This document shows, piece after piece, positions 1 to 7,550 of a DNA stretch of 19,425 bases. Each line of letters opens with the position of its first letter. Position 1 is the first letter of the stretch. The position numbers and the translations under genes are program-made. The notes beneath the pieces were generated by a model, which saw nothing but the letters and a program-made list of their open reading frames with translations, was not told the origin of the DNA and did not search any database. The stretch is from DASWRT01 sp036403035 (GTDB lineage: Bacteria; Pseudomonadota; Alphaproteobacteria; ATCC43930; CGMCC-115725), in the NCBI GenBank assembly GCA_036403035.1, contig DASWRT010000458.1, positions 1 through 19,425 of the forward strand, read 5' to 3'.

Positions 1-34
1 CTGGTAGGTTGGCGCCGATGGATGACAGGCCGAA

Positions 35-1357
35 ATGTCCGCCCAATCTATGCGCTACCTCGAGCCGCAGGCACTTCCGAGCATGAACAAGCCCGACCGC
101 ATCGTTCCCCGCAAGAAGATCGCCGTCACCGTCGCGGCAGCGTCGCCTGCGGGAGACCTGTTCCGCGTCGAAGGCAGCTTTGCCGGCGAAGGCAAGCCGA
201 TAGCGACGGGCGACTTGGCGCTCTGGGTCTTGTCCGAAGGGCGCGATCTCGCGAGCGAGGCGGAGCTGTTCGACGGGCTGTGCTGGCGCCTGCTCGGCCA
301 AGGCGTGCCGCTGTGGCGGGCGACGCTCCATATCGGGACGCTGCATCCGCAGATCCGCGGCTTCGGCTGCCGCTGGTGGCGAGACCGCGCGATCACCGAG
401 CAATTCCAGGTCGCCCACGGCGCCGATGCAACGGACGACTACCTGCGCAGCCCGATCCGCCCGGTCATCGAGTATGGCGCCTTCGTGCGCCACCGGCTCG
501 ACCGGCCCTGGCCGGACCTTCCCCTGCTCGACGATCTCCGCGCCCAGGGAGCGGCCGATTATCTTGCCGCGCCGCTCAACGCCACGTACGGCCGATATCC
601 GACGGTGACCTGGACGACCGACCGGCCGGGCGGTTTCACCCCGGACGATCTCTACAAGCTCGACGCGGTCCGCCCGGCGCTCGCCTCCGTGGTCGAGACG
701 AGGTCGGTCCGGCGGATCGCCGGCAACCTCCTCGACACCTATCTCGGCCATCAGGTCGGGCGGCGCATCCTCGATGGGCAGATCCTGCGCGGCCATGGCG
801 AGCGGCTGCGCGCCGTCGTCATGGCGTCTGACCTGCGCGGTTTCACCCGGCTGTCGGACCGGCTACCCGGCGAGGAAGTGATCGACCTGCTCGACGATTA
901 CTTCGAGCAGGTCGCCGCACCGGTGAAGTCGCTGGGCGGCGAGGTTCTGAAGTTCGTCGGCGACGGCGTGCTTGCGATCTTTCCGGCGGAAGACGGCGCG
1001 GAGACCGAGGCCGCGCGTATCGGGCTTGAGGCCGCGACCGCCGCGCTCGCCGGTCTCGACGCTCTGAACGACGACGCCGGCCGCGGCGGCAAGGCGCCGC
1101 TCCGCGCCGGGTTCGGGCTGCATCTCGGCGAGGTGATCTACGGCAATGTCGGGTCGCCCGACCGGCTCGACTTCACGGTGATCGGACCGGCCGTCAACCT
1201 CGCCTGCCGGCTCGAAAGCCTGACGAAGCGCTTCAACCGGCCGGTGCTCCTGTCGAGCGCCTTCGCCGCCGCCTGCCCGGCGCCGCTGGTATCGCTCGGC
1301 TTCCAGCCGATCCGCGGCATCGCCGACCCGGAGGAGCTGTTCGCACCGGCGGAGTGA
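35..1357 (+). CDS. Class III adenylate/guanylate cyclase (probably adenylyl cyclase)
   Basis: A 440-residue protein that should make cyclic AMP from ATP. The C-terminal third (about residues 255-430) is a class III cyclase catalytic domain. Metal-binding aspartates are D266 (in ASDLRGFT) and D310 (in KFVGDG). K306 and D379 fit the adenine-selecting pair, and N388 and R392 (in AVNLACRLE) fit the transition-state residues, so the site looks complete and ATP-specific. No transmembrane helix is evident. The N-terminal 250 residues are not a domain I can name, but resemble the N-terminal region of soluble rhizobial cyclases and may be sensory. The start is uncertain: ATG 35 has only a weak ribosome site, and ATG 83 (MNKPDR) is an alternative. 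It stands alone, converging on the dehydrogenase gene across a palindrome. Seen: catalytic motifs. Inferred: signal sensing by the N-terminus. Confidence 0.9.
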   Translation: MSAQSMRYLEPQALPSMNKPDRIVPRKKIAVTVAAASPAGDLFRVEGSFAGEGKPIATGDLALWVLSEGRDLASEAELFDGLCWRLLGQGVPLWRATLHIGTLHPQIRGFGCRWWRDRAITEQFQVAHGADATDDYLRSPIRPVIEYGAFVRHRLDRPWPDLPLLDDLRAQGAADYLAAPLNATYGRYPTVTWTTDRPGGFTPDDLYKLDAVRPALASVVETRSVRRIAGNLLDTYLGHQVGRRILDGQILRGHGERLRAVVMASDLRGFTRLSDRLPGEEVIDLLDDYFEQVAAPVKSLGGEVLKFVGDGVLAIFPAEDGAETEAARIGLEAATAALAGLDALNDDAGRGGKAPLRAGFGLHLGEVIYGNVGSPDRLDFTVIGPAVNLACRLESLTKRFNRPVLLSSAFAAACPAPLVSLGFQPIRGIADPEELFAPAE

Positions 1358-1381
1358 TGGCCTCAGCCGATTAGAAAACCT

Positions 1382-1613
1382 GAATCGGAGATCGGGGGGA
1401 TGGTTGGGGATCGGGGGGATAAGAGTAAAAAATCCACGCTTTAACGCGAAGGCCGCAAAGGGTTCGCAGAAGACGCAAAGGTGATGTTCTTGCGCGCCTC
1501 AGGCGCGCAGTCATTCCCCTAGAGACCTTCGCGTGCACGTTGCGTCCTTCGCGTTAAAACGTTCCTTTTTCAATATCCCCCCGATCCCCAACCATCCCCC
1601 TGATCCCCGATTC
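1382..1613. repeat. Nested 232-bp imperfect palindrome between convergent genes
   Basis: The outer arms, 1382-1421 and 1574-1613, are inverted copies with 38 of 40 positions matching; both are rich in G or C runs (motif ATCGGGGGGAT). Inside lies a second inverted pair, 1441-1458 and 1540-1557 (17 of 18 match, core TTAACGCGAAGG). The apex is a perfect 8-bp stem with a one-base loop at 1492-1508 (GCGCGCCT/AGGCGCGC). The whole interval could fold into one long hairpin in either transcript. It holds no convincing gene. It lies between the stop codons of the cyclase (1357) and the dehydrogenase (1656), so a bidirectional terminator or a non-autonomous intergenic repeat are the likely readings. The inner part resembles a purine-rich repeat at 10255-10309. 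Confidence 0.9.
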
Positions 1614-1655
1614 AAAGTTCACCTTTCGAAACCGAAGACCGGCGCTGACGATGAG

Positions 1656-2450
1656 CTATTCCTCCGCCAGCCGTCGCATCGCCGGCTTGCCGCCATCGGG
1701 ACCGGTGATCGCGTAGCCGCCGTCGACCGGCAGGTCGATGCCGGTGATGAAGCGCGCCTCGTCGGAGCACAGGAACAGGATCGCCCGCGCCACCTCCTCG
1801 GCATCCGCGACGCGCCCCAGCGGGTGGTAGTCGGCGGCGATGCGGTCGGCCTTGGCGCGGTCGCCGCCCGCCGCGTTCACGATCGGCGTCGTCCACGTCC
1901 AGCCCGGCGACACCGTGTTGACGCGGATCCGGTCCGGCGCCAGCTCCATCGCGGCGCTGCGCGTCATCTGCTGGAGCGCCGCCTTCGTCACCGGGTAGAT
2001 CGCGCGGCCGGACTGGCCGAACTTCCCGGCGATGCTGCCGAGATGGATGATCGCGCCGCCGCCGCCGCGCCGCCGGATGTGCGGCGCCGCCTCGCGGAGC
2101 AGGATCGCGGCGCCGACAAGATTGACGTCGAGCCCGCGCCGCCACTGCTCGCGCGTCGATCCGAAGCCGGCATCCTCCATCGTCGCGGCGGCGTTGACGA
2201 CGAAATCGATGCCGCCGAACGTGTCGACCGCGGCGGCGACGGCCGCGCGCAGATCCTCGTCCGATGCAACGTCGGCCCGCTGGAACAGCACGGCGGGCGC
2301 CAGCTCGGCCGCGAGCGCCGCCCCGGCGGCCTCGTCGATATCGGCAGCGACGACGTGCGCGCCTGCGTCCCGAAAGGCGCGAACCGTCGCGGCGCCGATG
2401 CCGCGGGCGCCGCCGGTGACGATCGCGACTTTTCCGGTGAACCCCTCCAT
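1656..2450 (-). CDS. Short-chain dehydrogenase, probable cis-dihydrodiol dehydrogenase
   Basis: A 264-residue classical SDR oxidoreductase. The cofactor loop is TGGARGIG at residues 12-19, and an acidic residue at the end of the second strand (D37) suggests NAD rather than NADP. The catalytic set is N110, S139, Y152 and K156 (YPVTK). The usual NNAG is VNAAA here. The start at 2450 is chosen because an AGGAG lies six bases upstream; an open frame runs further upstream but overlaps the beta subunit gene and is not needed. It is last in a three-gene operon, 32 bp after the dioxygenase beta subunit. In such operons the SDR re-aromatises the cis-dihydrodiol made by the dioxygenase to a catechol-type product. 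That role is inferred from context; the SDR assignment is firm. Confidence 0.88.
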   Translation of the reverse strand: MEGFTGKVAIVTGGARGIGAATVRAFRDAGAHVVAADIDEAAGAALAAELAPAVLFQRADVASDEDLRAAVAAAVDTFGGIDFVVNAAATMEDAGFGSTREQWRRGLDVNLVGAAILLREAAPHIRRRGGGGAIIHLGSIAGKFGQSGRAIYPVTKAALQQMTRSAAMELAPDRIRVNTVSPGWTWTTPIVNAAGGDRAKADRIAADYHPLGRVADAEEVARAILFLCSDEARFITGIDLPVDGGYAITGPDGGKPAMRRLAEE

Positions 2451-2482
2451 CCCCTGCTCCTGCCGGTGTGGCGCGACGCGGC

Positions 2483-3040
2483 TCACAAGAAGAGCTGGAT
2501 AACCTCCATCGGCGCATCGCAATTGATGAGGTCGATACGCTTCAACGCGATCTTCCAGCCCCCGCCGCCGCCCGCCGGATCGCGCCGGAGCCAGTGGCGG
2601 ACCGTGCCGCCGAACATGCGCTGCTCCTCCTTGCGGTATTCGAGCACGTGCTGGCTCGACCGGACGACGAGGTCGGAGGACGGAGCCATGCCGCCGTCGA
2701 GACCGCCGCCGCTCCCGCCGTCCGGATCGATCATCACGCTGCCGATGACGTGGCTGATGCGCGTCGGGAAGTCCTGACTGAAGGCGCGCGGGTGGCGCAG
2801 CCGTATCACCCGCATCTCGCGCAGCATCCTGTTCTCGTAGAACAGCGAGACGGTATCGACCGGGTCCCGCTGTCCGACCACCGACGGCGCCCAGTAGATG
2901 CCGTCCTCGGTGAAGAGGTCCAGCCACTCGTCCCATCGCCTGTCGTCGAGTAGCATCGCCTCGCGATAGAGAAATTGTTCCAGCTCCCGCAGGTCCGGCG
3001 CGGCCAGGGGCTCGGCGCGGCCGAGCGTCAGCGGCGTCAT
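2483..3040 (-). CDS. Aromatic-ring-hydroxylating dioxygenase, beta subunit
   Basis: A 185-residue protein of the small-subunit family of Rieske non-haem iron dioxygenases (NTF2/SnoaL-like fold), which stabilises the alpha trimer and has no redox centre. Family features are the start region LEQFLYREAMLLDDRRWDEW (residues 19-38), LFTEDGIYW (42-50), the SLFYENRMLREMRV segment and RISHVIGSV (94-102). It starts one base after the alpha stop codon, with GGGAGG six bases upstream inside the end of the alpha gene, so translation is probably coupled. An oddity is a glycine-rich stretch at about residues 107-117 and a second glycine run at 157-161, likely surface loops that differ from the better-known family members. 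Length is close to the family norm. Confidence 0.9.
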   Translation of the reverse strand: MTPLTLGRAEPLAAPDLRELEQFLYREAMLLDDRRWDEWLDLFTEDGIYWAPSVVGQRDPVDTVSLFYENRMLREMRVIRLRHPRAFSQDFPTRISHVIGSVMIDPDGGSGGGLDGGMAPSSDLVVRSSQHVLEYRKEEQRMFGGTVRHWLRRDPAGGGGGWKIALKRIDLINCDAPMEVIQLFL

Positions 3041-3041
3041 C

Positions 3042-4355
3042 TCATGCCTCCCTGCTCATGTAGTCGACCCAGACACGGTACTGGTTCCGCATCGGCAGCT
3101 CGCTCGTGCCGACCGCGCTCGTCCATTCGCCGTCCTCCTCCTGCCGGTCGCGCCCGGCGTCGCGATGCAGGCTGACCCAGTCCGACGCTTGCGCCGTCAG
3201 CCCCTCCTGGACGCGGTTGTAGGCCTCGTGGTCGTCCGGCATCACGATCGACGACGGCGAGTTGACGACGTTCGAGTAGATCAGCGTGTTCTTGTAGAAC
3301 TCGTCCGGCGCACCCTTCAGGCGGAACGCGTAGACGTCCATCTGCGTGCGGTCGACGGCGAGCGGGCGGATCACCCGGACCTGCTGGTAGCCGGACTGGA
3401 ACGACACGTTCGGATAGAAGATCGTGTTGTGCCGGTCGACGGACAGGATCGCCTCGGCTCGCTCCTTGCCGTAAGCCCGCTCCATCGCCGCGAGATACTC
3501 CAGGTAGACCGGATCGGTGCGGCGCGGCGGGAAGATGCCGCCCATGAAGGAATGGCCGTTCGGATGCGCCCGCAGCGTCAGCTTCTCCCAGAACTCATAG
3601 GGGAAGCCGTTGTTGCGCGTCACCTTGATCTGGAGCGGGTCGGGCGCGCCGGCCGGAAGGTGCTGCTCGGCCCAGAGCCGGCCCGCATCGACCGACGATT
3701 CGTGCACCACCATCGGATGCATCGTGTCGTTGAGGTTTTCCAGGAAGATCTTCCAGTTGGCGCGGAACACGATGCGGAAGCAGCCGCCGACGACCTCCAG
3801 CGCGCCGTCCGGCGAGCGGTCGACCATGTCGTCGATCGAGGAGCGCGCATCGCCGAGATAATCGCCGAGGGCCGGCCCGTCGGCGGCGAGGCTCGCGAAG
3901 ACGAAGCCCCGATAGTTCTCGACGCGCGGCACCCGCATCATCCCGTAGCGCGGATCGCTGCGGTCGAATCCCGTCCCCTCGTACCCGTCCTTCACCGGGA
4001 CGGCGTGGAGCGACCCGTCGGTCTTGTAGGTCCAGCCGTGATAGCAGCAGCGGAAGAACTTGACGCTGCCCTCGCGGTCGCCGACCACCTTGGCGCCGCG
4101 GTGGCCGCAGCGGTTGTAGAGGACGTAGATCTGCCCGTCCGTGTGCCGGCTCATCACGACCGGCTGACGGCCGATCGTCGTCGCGACGTAGTCGCCCGGC
4201 TGCTTCACCTGGCTGTCGTGGCCGACATAGATCCACGCGCGGGTGAAGATGCGCTCCATTTCGAGGTCGAAGAGCGCGGGATCGACGTAGAGGCGGCGAT
4301 GCACGCGATCGGGCTCGACGAGCGATCGAATTGTCGCAGCATCGCAGCCGGCCAT
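3042..4355 (-). CDS. Aromatic-ring-hydroxylating dioxygenase, alpha subunit (Rieske)
   Basis: A 437-residue catalytic subunit that adds both atoms of O2 to an aromatic ring. The Rieske [2Fe-2S] ligands are C83-x-H85 and C103-x2-H106. The mononuclear iron site is D210 (bridging acid), H213 and H218 (NDTMHPMVVH), with D374 or D375 as the likely third ligand. The start at 4355 (MAGCD) is preferred over a longer open frame to 4481 because GGGGAG lies eight bases upstream. It is the first gene of an operon with the beta subunit and an SDR. By general appearance (RVHRRLYVD, IGRQPVVM, YNRCGH) I place it nearest the benzoate/anthranilate-like dioxygenases; the substrate cannot be read from sequence. 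No ferredoxin or reductase gene is present here, so electrons must come from proteins encoded elsewhere. Confidence 0.93.
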   Translation of the reverse strand: MAGCDAATIRSLVEPDRVHRRLYVDPALFDLEMERIFTRAWIYVGHDSQVKQPGDYVATTIGRQPVVMSRHTDGQIYVLYNRCGHRGAKVVGDREGSVKFFRCCYHGWTYKTDGSLHAVPVKDGYEGTGFDRSDPRYGMMRVPRVENYRGFVFASLAADGPALGDYLGDARSSIDDMVDRSPDGALEVVGGCFRIVFRANWKIFLENLNDTMHPMVVHESSVDAGRLWAEQHLPAGAPDPLQIKVTRNNGFPYEFWEKLTLRAHPNGHSFMGGIFPPRRTDPVYLEYLAAMERAYGKERAEAILSVDRHNTIFYPNVSFQSGYQQVRVIRPLAVDRTQMDVYAFRLKGAPDEFYKNTLIYSNVVNSPSSIVMPDDHEAYNRVQEGLTAQASDWVSLHRDAGRDRQEEDGEWTSAVGTSELPMRNQYRVWVDYMSREA

Positions 4356-4535
4356 GACGGAGTCTCCCCTTGTCGCTCGCGGTCTTAAAACCCGGATACC
4401 GCACAGATTAGTGATAGTCCGGCATCCGAGTCCGGACGTCGAACGCACCGCAGGCAAGCACACCGGCCAGTCGGCAAGCATTGCCGAGCCCGGCCCTCAT
4501 GCTATAACCGCTCTTTCAAACGATGGAGTCCGGAA
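4356..4535. promoter_or_regulatory. Divergent control region, dioxygenase operon / aroQ
   Basis: This 180-bp gap separates the divergent dioxygenase operon and aroQ. The heptamer AGTCCGG occurs three times in one orientation, at 4416-4422, 4429-4435 and 4527-4533; the second is part of the perfect palindrome GTCCGGAC (4430-4437), and the third overlaps the aroQ ribosome site. These could be operator half-sites, but GC-rich heptamers recur by chance in such DNA. I see no convincing -10/-35 pair for the dioxygenase side. Confidence 0.4.
4481..4508 (+). promoter_or_regulatory. Putative sigma-70-type promoter for aroQ-accBC-aat
   Basis: TTGCCG at 4481-4486 and TATAAC at 4503-4508 are separated by 16 bases and lie 27 bp before the aroQ start. 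Both boxes are close to the housekeeping consensus and there is no competing gene, so this is the likely operon promoter. No experimental evidence. Confidence 0.5.
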
Positions 4536-4988
4536 GTGGCCTCGGCCGCGACGATTCTGGTCCTCAACGGGCCGAACCTCAACCTGCTCGGCGTGCGCGA
4601 GCCGCAGACCTACGGCCGAGAGACGTTGGCCGACATCGAGGAAGCGTGTCTCGAGCGGGCCGCAATGCTGGGCATTTCCGTCGATTTCCGCCAATCGAAC
4701 CTCGAAGGGCAGCTCGTCGACTGGATTCAGCAGGCGCGCGAGACCGCCGACGGCATCGTCATCAACGCGGGCGCCTATTCGCACACCTCGATCGCCATAC
4801 TCGACGCGCTGCGCGCGGCCGACCTGCCGGTGATAGAGGTGCATCTGTCCAACATCTTTCGCCGCGAAGCCTACCGCCACCATTCCTATGTCAGCGAGGC
4901 CGCGCACGGCGTGATCTGCGGCCTCGGCGGACATGGGTACGAGCTTGCGCTCGAAGCGATGGCGCGCCTGCTGCACGCGGACGACTAA
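4536..4988 (+). CDS. aroQ: Type II 3-dehydroquinate dehydratase
   Basis: A 150-residue dodecameric-type enzyme that converts 3-dehydroquinate to 3-dehydroshikimate in the shikimate pathway. Family motifs are LNGPNLNLLG (residues 10-19), R21 and Y26 in VREPQTYG (catalytic tyrosine and flexible-loop arginine), FRQSNLEGQLVDWI, GIVINAGAYSHTS and the HLSNIFRRE segment with the catalytic histidine. The start is GTG at 4536, supported by GGAG seven bases upstream and by the family N-terminus. It leads an aroQ-accB-accC-aat operon, an arrangement common in alphaproteobacteria, where AroQ often precedes the biotin carboxyl carrier protein. Length is normal and nothing appears to be missing. Confidence 0.97.
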   Translation: MASAATILVLNGPNLNLLGVREPQTYGRETLADIEEACLERAAMLGISVDFRQSNLEGQLVDWIQQARETADGIVINAGAYSHTSIAILDALRAADLPVIEVHLSNIFRREAYRHHSYVSEAAHGVICGLGGHGYELALEAMARLLHADD

Positions 4989-5014
4989 GAATACCTAACA
5001 GGAGCGACTGCCGG

Positions 5015-5497
5015 ATGACCGACCAGCCGGACCAGACCATCGATACCCAACTCATCCGCACGCTGGCCCTGCTGCTCGACGAGACGCGCCTCACCGAGAT
5101 CGAGGTTGCGATCGGCGACCGCCGCATACGCGTCGCACGCCTCGTCACGAGCGCGCCCGCCGCGACGATGATGATCGGCGCCCCGCCGCAGCTTGCCGCC
5201 GCGGCGGGAGCAGCCGGCGCCGCGCCCTCCGGCGTCGGCGCGGGCGCTACGCTCGCCGACCATCCCGGCGCGGTGAAGTCGCCGATGGTCGGCACCGCCT
5301 ACCCCGCCCCCGAGCCCGGCGCCGCGCCCTTCGTCAAGGTCGGCGATGCCGTCGCCGAGGGACAGGTCATCCTTATCATCGAGGCGATGAAGGTCATGAA
5401 CCAGATCCGGGCGCCGCGCGCCGGCCGCGTGACTCAGGTCCTCGTCGTCGATGGCTCGCCGGTCGAGTACGGCGCCGTTCTGATGATCATCGAATAG
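5015..5497 (+). CDS. accB: Biotin carboxyl carrier protein of acetyl-CoA carboxylase
   Basis: A 160-residue carrier that holds biotin while carbon dioxide moves from biotin carboxylase to the carboxyltransferase, in the first step of fatty-acid synthesis. The N-terminal part (residues 8-45) has the usual helix and RxxRVxR-like strand, followed by an alanine/proline/glycine-rich linker (about 47-85) and a biotinyl domain (86-160). The biotin acceptor is K126 in EAMKVMN. The start ATG 5015 has AGGAG ten bases upstream. It lies 26 bp after aroQ and 18 bp before accC, so the genes are almost certainly co-transcribed. Confidence 0.97.
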   Translation: MTDQPDQTIDTQLIRTLALLLDETRLTEIEVAIGDRRIRVARLVTSAPAATMMIGAPPQLAAAAGAAGAAPSGVGAGATLADHPGAVKSPMVGTAYPAPEPGAAPFVKVGDAVAEGQVILIIEAMKVMNQIRAPRAGRVTQVLVVDGSPVEYGAVLMIIE

Positions 5498-5515
5498 CGT
5501 CGGCGGCGCGCCCCG

Positions 5516-6862
5516 ATGTTCGAAAAGGTCCTGATCGCCAACCGAGGCGAGATCGCGCTCCGCATCCATCGCGCATGCCGCGAGATGGGCATCAAGACGG
5601 TGGCCGTGCACTCGACCGCCGACGCCAACGCGATGCATGTTCGGCTCGCCGACGAGAGCGTCTGCATCGGCCCGCCGGCGTCGCGCGACAGCTATCTCAA
5701 CATCCCCGCCATCCTTTCCGCGGCGGCGATCACCGGCGCCGACGCGATCCATCCCGGTCTCGGCTTCCTCTCGGAGAACGCGAAGTTCGCCGCGATGGTC
5801 GAGGAACACGGCTTCACCTTCATCGGCCCGACGTCCGAGCATATCGCCCTGATGGGCGACAAGGTGATGGCGAAGCGCGCGGCGCGCGACCTCGGCATCC
5901 CGACCGTGCCGGGTTCCGAAGGCGGCATCGCCGGCGAGGCGGAGGCGGTCGCCGCGGCGAAGCGGGTCGGCTACCCCGTGCTGATCAAGGCGTCCGGCGG
6001 CGGCGGCGGCCGCGGGATGAAGGTCGCGCACAACGCCGAAGAGCTGGCGAGGCTGCTGCCGATCGCGCAGAGCGAAGCGCGCGCCTATTTCGGCAACCCC
6101 GAAGTCTATCTCGAACGCTACCTCGGCAAGCCGCGGCATATCGAGGTGCAGATCCTTGCCGACGGCCAGGGCGGCGTGATCCACTTGGGCGAGCGTGACT
6201 GCTCGCTCCAGCGCAAGCACCAGAAGGTTCTGGAGGAAGCGCTCTCCCCTGCCCTCAACGCCAAGCAGCGCGAGACCATCGGCGGGATCGCGACCGACGC
6301 GATCCGCAAGCTCGGCTACCGGAGCGCCGGCACGCTGGAGTTTCTGTTCCAGGACGGCGAGTTCTTCTTCATCGAGATGAACACGCGGCTCCAGGTCGAG
6401 CACCCGATCTCGGAGATGATCAGCGGCATCGACATCGTCCGCGAGCAGCTCCGCATCGCGTCGGGCGCCGCGCTGGGCTACCGCCAGGAGACGATCAAGC
6501 TGTCGGGGCACGCGGTCGAGTGCCGCATCAACGCCGAGCACCCGCGGACCTTCGCGCCGTCGCCCGGCCGGATCACCGAGTACCATACGCCGGGCGGGCC
6601 GGGCGTGCGCGTCGACAGCGCGCTTTACCAGGGCTATGTCGTGCCGCCGAACTACGACAGCCTCGTCTCGAAGCTGATCGTGCACGGGCACACCCGCAAC
6701 GAATGCCTGATGCGCCTGCGGCGGGCGCTCGACGAGTACGTGATCAGCGGGATCGAGACGACGATCCCGCTGCACCAGCAGCTTGCCGAAGCACGCGATT
6801 TCATCGACGGCCAATACGATATCCACTGGCTGGAGAGGTTCGTCGAGCAGCAAACGGACTGA
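5516..6862 (+). CDS. accC: Biotin carboxylase subunit of acetyl-CoA carboxylase
   Basis: A 448-residue ATP-grasp enzyme that carboxylates biotin on AccB using ATP and bicarbonate. Visible features are the N-terminal MFEKVLIANRGEIALR, the HPGLGFLSEN motif (79-88), ATP-site lysines K116 and K159, the glycine-rich loop GGGGGRGMK (161-169), and the metal/bicarbonate region EMNTRLQVEHPISE. Length matches the usual 445-455 residues, with no biotinyl domain fused, so this is the dissociated bacterial ACC type. ATG 5516 has a poor ribosome site; translation is probably helped by the close upstream accB stop. Its stop codon is one base before the aat start. Confidence 0.97.
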   Translation: MFEKVLIANRGEIALRIHRACREMGIKTVAVHSTADANAMHVRLADESVCIGPPASRDSYLNIPAILSAAAITGADAIHPGLGFLSENAKFAAMVEEHGFTFIGPTSEHIALMGDKVMAKRAARDLGIPTVPGSEGGIAGEAEAVAAAKRVGYPVLIKASGGGGGRGMKVAHNAEELARLLPIAQSEARAYFGNPEVYLERYLGKPRHIEVQILADGQGGVIHLGERDCSLQRKHQKVLEEALSPALNAKQRETIGGIATDAIRKLGYRSAGTLEFLFQDGEFFFIEMNTRLQVEHPISEMISGIDIVREQLRIASGAALGYRQETIKLSGHAVECRINAEHPRTFAPSPGRITEYHTPGGPGVRVDSALYQGYVVPPNYDSLVSKLIVHGHTRNECLMRLRRALDEYVISGIETTIPLHQQLAEARDFIDGQYDIHWLERFVEQQTD

Positions 6863-6863
6863 A

Positions 6864-7550
6864 ATGGCGGTACGGCTGACGCCCGACCTGCTGTTGCAGG
6901 CTTACGCGATCGGCATCTTTCCGATGGCGGAATCGGCCGACGACCCGGATATCTTCTGGGTCGATCCGGAGCAGCGCGGCGTCCTGCCGCTCGATTCCTT
7001 CCACGTCTCGCGCAAGCTCCGCCGCACGGTCCGGCAGAACGTCTTCGAGGTTCGCTGCGACACCGCGTTCGAGGCGGTCGTGCGGAGCTGCGCGCAGCCG
7101 ACCGAGCTGCGGCCGAAGACCTGGATCAACGAGGAGATCGTCAGGCTCTACGACGCGCTGTTCCGGCGCGGCGCGGCGCACAGCGTCGAGGCGTGGTACG
7201 GCGGGCGGCTGGTCGGCGGCCTCTACGGCGTGGCGCTCGGCGGCGCCTTCTTCGGGGAGAGCATGTTCAGCCGCGCCACCGACGCGAGCAAGGTGGCGCT
7301 CGTCCACCTCGTGGCGCGGCTCAGGGCCGGCGGCTTCGTGCTGCTCGACACGCAGTTCGTGACCGAGCACCTGGAGCAGTTCGGAGCGGTCGAGATCCCG
7401 CGCGCCGAATATCGGCGCCGCCTCGCGGCGGCGCTGCGCGTCCAGGGCTATTTCCGCAGCGAGCTGCCGCTGCTGCCGGACGACGGTGGCGATGGCGGCG
7501 GCGGCGCTGCCGCGCTCGCCGTCCTGCAATCGAGCACGCCGACATCGTAG
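6864..7550 (+). CDS. aat: Leucyl/phenylalanyl-tRNA--protein transferase
   Basis: A 228-residue enzyme that transfers Leu or Phe from tRNA to proteins with N-terminal Arg or Lys, marking them for ClpS/ClpAP degradation in the cytoplasm. Family motifs are LLLQAYAIGIFPMA near the N-terminus, FWVDPEQRGVLPLDSFHVS, the WINEEIVRLYDALFRRGAAHSVEAW segment, and GGLYGVALGGAFFGESMFS with the following SKVAL and LLDTQFVTEHLEQFGA. The start at 6864 directly follows accC with a one-base gap; an upstream ATG in the same frame (6783) lies inside accC and adds residues foreign to the family. The C-terminal tail is glycine-rich, and the last 103 bp overlap the convergent DUF2155 gene. Confidence 0.96.
   Translation: MAVRLTPDLLLQAYAIGIFPMAESADDPDIFWVDPEQRGVLPLDSFHVSRKLRRTVRQNVFEVRCDTAFEAVVRSCAQPTELRPKTWINEEIVRLYDALFRRGAAHSVEAWYGGRLVGGLYGVALGGAFFGESMFSRATDASKVALVHLVARLRAGGFVLLDTQFVTEHLEQFGAVEIPRAEYRRRLAAALRVQGYFRSELPLLPDDGGDGGGGAAALAVLQSSTPTS

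Noticed and set aside
1533..2777. Plus-strand frame running out of the palindrome into the dehydrogenase region
   Set aside because: Begins inside the repeat and then is antisense to two recognised genes, with shadow-type composition.
3165..4388. Long plus-strand open frame antisense to the dioxygenase alpha gene
   Set aside because: Its composition (Arg, Val, Asp, Ala repeats) is that of a GC-rich reverse-strand shadow, while the minus strand encodes a complete Rieske protein with all ligands.
4985..6853. 622-codon minus-strand frame over accB-accC
   Set aside because: It mirrors clear accB and accC genes; the product is rich in Arg/Asp/Leu/His without domain signals.
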